Under the pieces are notes generated by a model. That model ran no database searches. It was given only the letters and a program-made list of their open reading frames with translations, and was not told where the DNA came from. The position numbers and the translations under genes are program-made. From Mycobacterium sp. PO1 (GTDB lineage Bacteria > Actinomycetota > Actinomycetes > Mycobacteriales > Mycobacteriaceae): a DNA stretch of 64,000 nucleotides. The stretch is from positions 59,344 through 123,343 of the forward strand of contig NZ_BLTG01000074.1 of NCBI RefSeq assembly GCF_017312405.1, read 5' to 3'. This document shows, one piece after another, positions 58,770 to 64,000 of the stretch. Positions within the stretch are counted from its first letter, which is position 1, and each line of letters starts with the position of its first letter.

Positions 58770-59598
58770 AATTCCGCGCTGTAGGGAGTCGTTGCTCATC
58801 CGGGTCTGCCTTCTCCACGACGTGAGCCTGGTCGACCCCGGCTCGCCGGGTCAGGTAGTCGATCTGAAGGTGAATGGCGTACAACACCAACGGAGGCAGC
58901 ACGATGAAGGGGATGTTCTCCGCGATGAACTTGAACCCCAATCCGTAGGCGCCCTGCCCGATGTTCGCGAACCCTGCGCCGACCTCCGCGAGAAAGTACA
59001 CGGCAGTGCTGCTCATCAGCACCGCGCAGCCTGCGAATGCCACCCAGAGGCAACGAATGCGCGATTCGGTAGGCAGCGTCGGCCGGATGAGCCGGGTCCA
59101 CATGGCGAACACGGTCGCGCCGGTGCAGACGCCGACGATCTCCAAGGCGAAGATCCAGGGGTTTCCGCTGACGTAACGGGTGTCAGCCAGTGCGTACTGC
59201 CACCACAGCCATTTCCAGCCGGGATCGTCGGTCGGGGTCCATAAGCCAAGCGGGTGACCGATCAGAAATACGAGTTCGTAGCCGATCTGGCTGCACGCGG
59301 TGTACGGCAGATAGAACAATGTCAGCTCGGCAGCCTTGTCGATTCGGGTTCGATTCTCCCCGGGCGCATCCCACAACAGCACGAAAGGAAGAAGTATCAC
59401 CGGGATTCCGAACATGAGGTTCGCGACGACATCCACTGTGAAGCTCGGTGGGAGGACTCCGACGCTCACGGCGATGGTTATAAGGACGAACACGGCGACG
59501 GTGAAGAGCGCAACGCCGGTGTAGATCCGTAGTCGGTGGGGTGCCCACGGCTGCGCGAACTCTGGCTCGTTGTCGAGCGCCGTCCTGTGATCGGGCAT
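58768..59598 (-). CDS. Membrane protein resembling EBP/EXPERA-domain sterol isomerases
   Basis: A 276-residue protein with about six membrane spans (near 25-45, 57-77, 92-114, 148-170, 181-204 and 222-246). The segment A-D-T-R-Y-V-S-G-N-P-W-I-F-A-L-E resembles the G-D-S-R-Y...M-E part of emopamil-binding protein, and Y-F-L-A-E...A-E-N-I-P-F its last helices. Acidic residues Glu108, Asp139 and Glu153 and Asn228 fall at places I recall as functional in EBP; the His of EBP seems to be Gln104. EBP shifts a sterol ring double bond. This match is from memory. Confidence 0.6.
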   Translation of the reverse strand: MPDHRTALDNEPEFAQPWAPHRLRIYTGVALFTVAVFVLITIAVSVGVLPPSFTVDVVANLMFGIPVILLPFVLLWDAPGENRTRIDKAAELTLFYLPYTACSQIGYELVFLIGHPLGLWTPTDDPGWKWLWWQYALADTRYVSGNPWIFALEIVGVCTGATVFAMWTRLIRPTLPTESRIRCLWVAFAGCAVLMSSTAVYFLAEVGAGFANIGQGAYGLGFKFIAENIPFIVLPPLVLYAIHLQIDYLTRRAGVDQAHVVEKADPDEQRLPTARN

Positions 59599-59759
59599 CC
59601 CTGCAACCTCCGTCGCTGCCAGTTACCAACTGCTTGTCACTCAGCGGTGCTATCGGGTTTCCGGAGTTGCGGCGGGCCCCGTGTGTGCACCACCAGGGGG
59701 CCTGAGTAGTGCCGTCGTTGACGTCGGCCGACCGGTATGGAAACCTGATACGCAAAGAT

Positions 59760-59774
59760 GAGAATAGCATTCTC
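59760..59774. promoter_or_regulatory. Palindromic operator, copy G
   Basis: GAGAATAGCATTCTC, both arms perfect. It ends 28 bases before the P450 ATG at 59803. The longer frame from 59758 would place it inside codons, so the ATG is preferred. A TTGACG about 30 bases upstream could be a -35 element. Confidence 0.75.
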
Positions 59775-59802
59775 GCTCGAAGAGATCGTCGGATGGAGTG
59801 AC

Positions 59803-61086
59803 ATGGCGGAGGACCTCACGAAGGTCGACTTCTTTCGGGACAGCCGGTTGACCGATGACCCCTACACGTTCTACGAGGCCTTGCGCGAGAAGTGTCCTGT
59901 CACCAAAGAGGAGCACTACGGCGTCACGATGGTGACCGGCTGGCAGGAGGCGGTGGATGTCTACAACGACGCCGAGACGTTCTCCTCGTGCATCTCGGTG
60001 ACCGGGCCGTTCCCCGGTTTTCCGGTGTCCCTGGAGGGCATGGAGGACGGAGACGTCACCGCACTGATCGAGCAGCACCGTGACGAGATCCCGTTCAGCG
60101 ACCAGTTGCCGACGCTCGACCCGCCGACCCACACCAATCATCGCGCGCTGCTCATGCGGTTGATCACGCCCAAGCGTCTGAAGGAAAACGAGGACGCGAT
60201 GTGGCAGCTCGCCGACGACATCCTCGACGACTTCCTCGCTCCGGGGGAAGGCGAGTTCATCAAGGGTTTCGCCGGACCGTTCACATTGCGGGTCATCGCC
60301 GACCTGCTCGGGGTACCCGAGGAGGACCGTCCGGAACTCCTCGAGCGGCTGGCACGTGGCACCCACGGAAGTGGGCTGGGTAATGCGGACAAAACACTGA
60401 CCAAGACGCCGCTGGAGTACCTCTACGACGTGTTCGCCACCTACGTCGAGGACCGGCGCGCCGAGCCCCGTGACGACGTGCTCACCGGACTGGCCACGGC
60501 CAGCTTCCCCGACGGCTCGATGCCTGAGGTCGGCGACGTCGTGCGGGTCGCCACCAACGTCTTCTCCGCCGGTCAGGAGACCACGGTGCGGCTGCTGTCC
60601 ACCGCGCTCAAGGTCCTCGGCGACCGGCGCGACATCCAGCAGAAGTTGCGCGCTGACCGCAGCCTGTTGCCGAACTTCATCGAAGAATGTCTGCGCATCG
60701 AGAGCCCGGTCAAAGGAGACTTCCGGTTGTCTCGCGTGCCCACCACCGTCGGTGATCAACCTCTGGGCGCGGGCTGCACCCTGATGGTCATCAACGGTGC
60801 GGCCAACCGGGATCCGCGCCGTTTCGAGGACCCCGACGACTTCGATCCGGAGCGCAAGAACGCCCGCCAGCACCTGGCTTTCGGCCGGGGCATCCACAGC
60901 TGCCCGGGGGCTCCGCTGGCTCGGGCCGAAACGCGCGTCGGGTTGGAGCGACTGCTGGACCGCACCGCCGACATTCGGATCTCGGAGACTCATCACGGCC
61001 CCGCCGAAAAACGGAACTACCAGTACATCCCGACCTACATTCTGCGCGGGCTCACCGAGCTGCACCTCGAGTTCGACCTTGCGTGA
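59803..61086 (+). CDS. Cytochrome P450
   Basis: A 427-residue P450. I-helix S-A-G-Q-E-T-T-V-R, K-helix E-E-C-L-R and haem loop F-G-R-G-I-H-S-C-P-G-A are present. Q replaces the usual acidic residue of A-G-x-[DE]-T-T, so proton delivery may differ. ATG 59803 has GGAG upstream; operator copy G precedes it. A ferredoxin and a DUF1330 protein follow in the same operon, giving its redox partner. Confidence 0.92.
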   Translation: MAEDLTKVDFFRDSRLTDDPYTFYEALREKCPVTKEEHYGVTMVTGWQEAVDVYNDAETFSSCISVTGPFPGFPVSLEGMEDGDVTALIEQHRDEIPFSDQLPTLDPPTHTNHRALLMRLITPKRLKENEDAMWQLADDILDDFLAPGEGEFIKGFAGPFTLRVIADLLGVPEEDRPELLERLARGTHGSGLGNADKTLTKTPLEYLYDVFATYVEDRRAEPRDDVLTGLATASFPDGSMPEVGDVVRVATNVFSAGQETTVRLLSTALKVLGDRRDIQQKLRADRSLLPNFIEECLRIESPVKGDFRLSRVPTTVGDQPLGAGCTLMVINGAANRDPRRFEDPDDFDPERKNARQHLAFGRGIHSCPGAPLARAETRVGLERLLDRTADIRISETHHGPAEKRNYQYIPTYILRGLTELHLEFDLA

Positions 61087-61104
61087 GACGGCGCGAGTGA
61101 AAGT

Positions 61105-61302
61105 GTGAGTGTGAGAGTCACTGTCGACGAGGACCGCTGCGCCGGACACGGTATGTGTCTGACGCTGTGTCCAGAGGTGTTCACGATGACCGAGGACGGC
61201 TGGGCCGTGGCGGATCCCGGTGACGTCCCGCCCGCGCTGCAGGACGCCGCGCACGAAGCCGTCCAGAACTGCCCCGAGCGGGCGATCCGTGAAATCGACT
61301 GA
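61105..61302 (+). CDS. Single-cluster ferredoxin (C-x2-H type)
   Basis: A 65-residue ferredoxin. C-A-G-H-G-M-C-L-T-L-C-P and a distal N-C-P give the C-x2-X-x2-C-(x)n-C-P pattern with His as the non-Cys ligand position; an extra Cys22 is present. Such His-variants are known partners of mycobacterial P450s. GTG at 61105 starts 18 bases after the P450 stop; GTG 61111 is an alternative. It should feed the upstream P450. Confidence 0.9.
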   Translation: MSVRVTVDEDRCAGHGMCLTLCPEVFTMTEDGWAVADPGDVPPALQDAAHEAVQNCPERAIREID

Positions 61303-61319
61303 TTGGAAGGGGAATCAAC

Positions 61320-61604
61320 GTGGCCAAGGGCTATGTGATCATCACCGAGGAAATCAAGGATCCAGAGGGGATGGCCGAGTACGGCAAGCTGGCGTCGAAA
61401 ACCATGGCCGGCGCGACGGTTCTGTCGATCGGACACAACCCCACGGTCATCGAGGGTGACTGGCCCGCAACACAGACCGTGTTGCTGGAGTTCGAATCCG
61501 TCGATGCGGCCAAGGAGTGGTATTACTCGGACGCCTACCAGGAAGCGGTGAAGCTACGTCAGGCCGCGGCGGACTGCAACGGGGTGATTGTCTCCGGCTT
61601 CTGA
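61320..61604 (+). CDS. DUF1330 family protein
   Basis: A 94-residue protein of the dimeric alpha+beta barrel type. G-Y-V-I-I-T-E-E-I-K-D-P and V-L-L-E-F-E-S-V-D-A-A-K-E-W-Y-Y-S-D-A-Y-Q are the DUF1330 hallmarks. Its function is unknown; members occur beside catabolic genes and could be small isomerases. GTG at 61320 follows GGAAGGGG, 17 bases after the ferredoxin gene. Confidence 0.88.
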   Translation: MAKGYVIITEEIKDPEGMAEYGKLASKTMAGATVLSIGHNPTVIEGDWPATQTVLLEFESVDAAKEWYYSDAYQEAVKLRQAAADCNGVIVSGF

Positions 61605-61622
61605 TGGCGTCGTCGGTTGCCG

Positions 61623-61823
61623 TCATTCGTCACGGATAGAGATGGCCTGCCGCGGGCACTGCCGCACCGCTTCTTTGACCTGCTGCTCGTTCTCCGGCGT
61701 CACCTCGTCCTGCAAGACGTGCAGATAGTCCTCATCGTCGAGGTCGAACACCTCCGGGATGATGCCCATGCACACGCCATTGCTTTCACAGAGTCCGAAA
61801 TCGACGTCGATCTTCTGTGCCAT
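61623..61823 (-). CDS. Single-cluster ferredoxin (C-x2-N type)
   Basis: A 66-residue acidic ferredoxin. C-E-S-N-G-V-C near residue 12 and Q-C-P near 55 follow the C-x2-X-x2-C-(x)n-C-P pattern with Asn as the variable position. It is downstream of a P450 gene and shares one base with its stop (TGATG), so it is clearly its redox partner. It is convergent with the DUF1330 gene. Confidence 0.9.
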   Translation of the reverse strand: MAQKIDVDFGLCESNGVCMGIIPEVFDLDDEDYLHVLQDEVTPENEQQVKEAVRQCPRQAISIRDE

Positions 61824-63025
61824 CACTTCACCACCTTCACCGGAACATGGTGGTAGCCGGCGACATTCTGCATGTTGACCCGCTCGAGACGGTCGAATGC
61901 GACGTCGAACCGGGGCATGAAGTCGAGCAGATGATCCAGGGCGATGGCCGTCTCCATGCGGGCCAGTGCCGCGCCCAGACAACTGTGGATGCCATAACCC
62001 AGTCCGAGATTCTGCGCCTGGGTGCGGTCCCGGTCGATGTCGAATGTCTCGCCGTCGTCGAAAGCACGAGGATCGCGATTGGCGGCGGCGCCCATCAGGA
62101 ACACCGGCTTGTTCGCCGGAATCCGGCCGCTGGGCAATTCCACGTCCTTGAGGCTGTAACGGACGTTGTACTGCACCGGCCCCACGTAGCGCAGCAATTC
62201 TTCGACGGCCGCGGGGATCTTGCTGCGATCGTCGAGCAGCTTCTGCCACTGCTCGGGGTGACGGGCGAACTCGACCACCGCGCTGCCGACCAGCTTCGTG
62301 ACCGTCTCGGCGCCGGCGCCGCCGAGCAGCGTGGTGAAGCCGGTGATCTCGATGTCGTCGAGCCGGCGCATCTCCCCGTTCTCGTCGGGAATCTGCGCGG
62401 CGATCAGCCTGCTGATCATGTCGTCCTGGGGGTTCTTGCGACGCTCCTGGACCAGGCCGTAGTAGTACATCCCAGAATCGATGTTGGCCTGCATGTTCTC
62501 GTCGTCCATCTCGATCTGGCCAGGCTTGCGATGCAAGCTGGTGTCGATCCAGTGCCGGACCTGCTGGCGAAACTCTTCGGGGACCCCGGCCATCCGGGTG
62601 ATGACCTCAACCGGGAACGGTCCGGAGAAATCCTGAACGACGTCGAAATTGTCCGGGTCGGCCTCACTCAAATAGTGCTCGACGAGCTCGACGACGGTGT
62701 CCCGCTGCGACTGGATCGCCCGAGGGGTGAACGCCTTGTTCAGCAGGCTGCGCATGTGACGGTGATCGGGAGGATCCATGAAGATGATGGACTTCTGCGG
62801 AACCTCGCCTGAGCGGACCATCCCGAGATCGCAGCCGCGCGCCGACGAGAACCCGTCATGATCCTTGAACGCCGCGGCGACGTCGGCATGTCGGGTCAGC
62901 GCGTAGAAGTCCTGCTCTTCGTCGTAGTAGATCGGCGCCTCGTCGCGCATTCTGCGATAAATCTCGTAGGGATTGTCGAAGTACTCCTGGGCGACCGGGT
63001 TGAACACCAATGTGGGCTTTGTCAT
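61823..63025 (-). CDS. Cytochrome P450
   Basis: A 400-residue P450. I-helix G-A-G-A-E-T-V-T-K, K-helix E-E-L-L-R and haem loop L-G-Y-G-I-H-S-C-L-G-A. Leu instead of Phe at the start of the haem loop is uncommon. ATG at 63025 follows AGGAGGA. The 124-base upstream gap holds no shared operator copy that I can see. It works with the ferredoxin at 61623-61823. Confidence 0.92.
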   Translation of the reverse strand: MTKPTLVFNPVAQEYFDNPYEIYRRMRDEAPIYYDEEQDFYALTRHADVAAAFKDHDGFSSARGCDLGMVRSGEVPQKSIIFMDPPDHRHMRSLLNKAFTPRAIQSQRDTVVELVEHYLSEADPDNFDVVQDFSGPFPVEVITRMAGVPEEFRQQVRHWIDTSLHRKPGQIEMDDENMQANIDSGMYYYGLVQERRKNPQDDMISRLIAAQIPDENGEMRRLDDIEITGFTTLLGGAGAETVTKLVGSAVVEFARHPEQWQKLLDDRSKIPAAVEELLRYVGPVQYNVRYSLKDVELPSGRIPANKPVFLMGAAANRDPRAFDDGETFDIDRDRTQAQNLGLGYGIHSCLGAALARMETAIALDHLLDFMPRFDVAFDRLERVNMQNVAGYHHVPVKVVK

Positions 63026-63149
63026 CAGGTCCTCCTCGGCGCGGTATGCGGAGCCGGAAACGTTACGGAAGGCTGTTTCACTGTAATGGCTCCAGTATGT
63101 GACACTTGGTCTCGAAAGTCAGCTGATTGGGCAACGGCGCGGCGCGCGA

Positions 63150-63941
63150 TCATGGCGTCACCGTCTTCAGGATTCTGTCGAATTCGCCCAGGTCATCGTT
63201 GAGGTCGCCCACCGTGTCCCGCACCACCGCGATGTCTTTGCCGATGAACTCGCCGACCGCGGCGAGGAACGCCTCGGCCGAGCCTGTCCTGGCGATCATC
63301 GAGAGCACCCGGCTCTCGGCGCTGCCGTGCGTCAGCGCGTTGAGCAGCGACGTCTCGCCGACGTCGAGCCGGGAGGCGAGCCGGACTGCTTCGGTGACCA
63401 GTCCGATCTGCGCCGCGAACAGCGTGTTGTTGACGAGCTTGACGGCCTGGCCTGTCCCGGTGGAACCGGTGTGCAGGATGGGATGGCCGTAGCTGCTCAG
63501 TACCGGGCGAGCCCGGTCCAGCGCCTCCTCGTCACCGCCGACGAACAACGTCACCGCCCCCGCGGCGATGTCGTGCGGCCCGCCGCTGACCGGCGCGTCG
63601 ATGACCGCCACGTGGTGATGCCTCGTCGCGATCGACTGCGCGGTCTTCGGGCTGCCCGTGGTGTGCAGGATCAGGACAGAGTCTGGAGCCATGCGTGCCA
63701 CCAGCTCACCGTCCAGACACAGCTCCCTGACCTGGTCGTCGCTGAACACACACACCACGACGACGTCGGCGCCGGTGGTCACCGCAGTCAGGTCGGTGAC
63801 CGGCTCGGCCCCCTGTTCAGCCAGCGCAGCTGCCTTCTCGCCGGTGCGCGCCAGCACCCGGACCTCGTGGCCGGCGCCGAGCAGGCGGGTCACCATCGGG
63901 GTGCCCATGCGGCCCGCGCCGACGAATCCGACACGGGTCAT
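63150..63941 (-). CDS. NAD(P)-dependent 3-hydroxyisobutyrate/6-phosphogluconate-type dehydrogenase
   Basis: A 263-residue beta-hydroxyacid dehydrogenase. G-F-V-G-A-G-R-M-G-T-P-M is the Rossmann motif, D-A-P-V-S-G-G-P-H the substrate loop, and G-T-G-Q-A-V-K-L-V-N-N has the catalytic Lys. It is a little shorter than the usual 290. ATG at 63941 is in an ATGA overlap with an upstream mini-frame from a repeated leader. It may oxidise a small branched hydroxy acid from the pathway. Confidence 0.85.
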   Translation of the reverse strand: MTRVGFVGAGRMGTPMVTRLLGAGHEVRVLARTGEKAAALAEQGAEPVTDLTAVTTGADVVVVCVFSDDQVRELCLDGELVARMAPDSVLILHTTGSPKTAQSIATRHHHVAVIDAPVSGGPHDIAAGAVTLFVGGDEEALDRARPVLSSYGHPILHTGSTGTGQAVKLVNNTLFAAQIGLVTEAVRLASRLDVGETSLLNALTHGSAESRVLSMIARTGSAEAFLAAVGEFIGKDIAVVRDTVGDLNDDLGEFDRILKTVTP

Positions 63942-64000
63942 CGTGTTGCTCTGCTCTTCGCGCAAGCGCTCATCGTGTTGCTCTGCTCTTCGCGCAAGCG
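63938..64000. repeat. 32-base tandem repeat at the gene leader
   Basis: Two exact copies of a 32-base unit containing CATCGTGTTGCTCTGCTC lie at 63938-63969 and 63970-64000; the second is cut by the window edge. On the minus strand each copy gives an ATGA start, and the outer one opens an 11-codon frame ending on the dehydrogenase start. The unit contains GAGCGCTTGCGCG, also at 22717-22729. Confidence 0.7.

Noticed and set aside
59620..59632. CAGTTACCAACTG, perfect 5-base arms, upstream of the EBP-like gene
   Set aside because: Short arms and single occurrence; not enough to call an operator.
1..64000. Signs of a mobile element or phage (transposase, integrase, tRNA attachment site)
   Set aside because: None seen; codon use and gene overlaps look uniform, so recent transfer of the whole island is not supported from this window.
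1..64000. CRISPR array, rRNA, tRNA or riboswitch
   Set aside because: No regularly spaced repeats beyond the two-copy leader, and no conserved RNA signatures were found by eye.

Overview
The window looks like chromosomal DNA of a mycobacterium, most likely a fast-growing Mycolicibacterium-type environmental species. The reasons are high G+C, many GTG and TTG starts, dense ATGA/GTGA overlaps, a mycofactocin-type short-chain dehydrogenase, P450s with single-cluster ferredoxins, an F420-type luciferase-like oxidoreductase, a WS/DGAT acyltransferase and seven FadE-type acyl-CoA dehydrogenases. The species assignment is inference. I see no rRNA, tRNA, CRISPR array, transposase or integrase. Nearly every gene is a catabolic enzyme or its regulator.

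Layout. 1-8.6 kb: end of an F420 oxidoreductase, CoA-transferase, [2Fe-2S] ferredoxin, an acyl-CoA synthetase/paired FadE/crotonase operon, two SDRs and a MeaB-type GTPase. 8.6-16.4 kb: IclR regulator with a 3-ketosteroid-dehydrogenase-like flavoprotein, diverging from mhpC-mhpA-mhpB (hydrolase, ring hydroxylase, extradiol dioxygenase) plus a second KstD-like flavoprotein. 16.4-31 kb: a long + strand run of luciferase-like monooxygenase, SDRs, cyclase, flavin reductase, second meta-cleavage-type hydrolase, TetR, ferredoxin, P450, amidohydrolase, two M24-fold proteins, crotonase and a fused double CoA-transferase. 31-36 kb: epimerase, LPLAT, FadD12-like ligase and WS/DGAT, which look like lipid-metabolism genes. 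36-46 kb: mycofactocin SDR, P450, TetR, crotonase, a second FadE pair, SnoaL-like protein, unusual amidohydrolase, Rieske oxygenase and a carboxymuconolactone-decarboxylase-like protein. 46-54.7 kb: amidohydrolase, FadE, CoA-transferase, crotonase, thiolase, FadE, TetR and an unknown. 54.7-59.6 kb: quinone oxidoreductase, APH-type kinase plus ACAD11-like dehydrogenase, TetR and an EBP/EXPERA-like membrane protein. 59.6-64 kb: two P450s with ferredoxins, a DUF1330 protein and a 6-PGDH-type dehydrogenase.

How the parts may fit. The set reads as a route for a cyclic, probably isoprenoid or polycyclic, carboxylic compound. P450s and a Rieske oxygenase would hydroxylate. Ligases, CoA-transferases, FadEs, crotonases and a thiolase would shorten side chains or opened rings. 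KstD-like flavoproteins could aromatise a ring, MhpA could make a catechol, and MhpB with MhpC or the second hydrolase could cleave it. The substrate is not determinable from sequence.

The strongest non-coding signal is a shared 15-bp palindrome, GAGAATNNNATTCTC. It occurs perfectly six times, each 22-60 bases upstream of a likely start: at 1919, 7638, 11049, 39418, 46215 and 59760. It ties most blocks into one regulon. The TetR gene at 38642-39361 has a copy in its own promoter region and is the best local candidate regulator.
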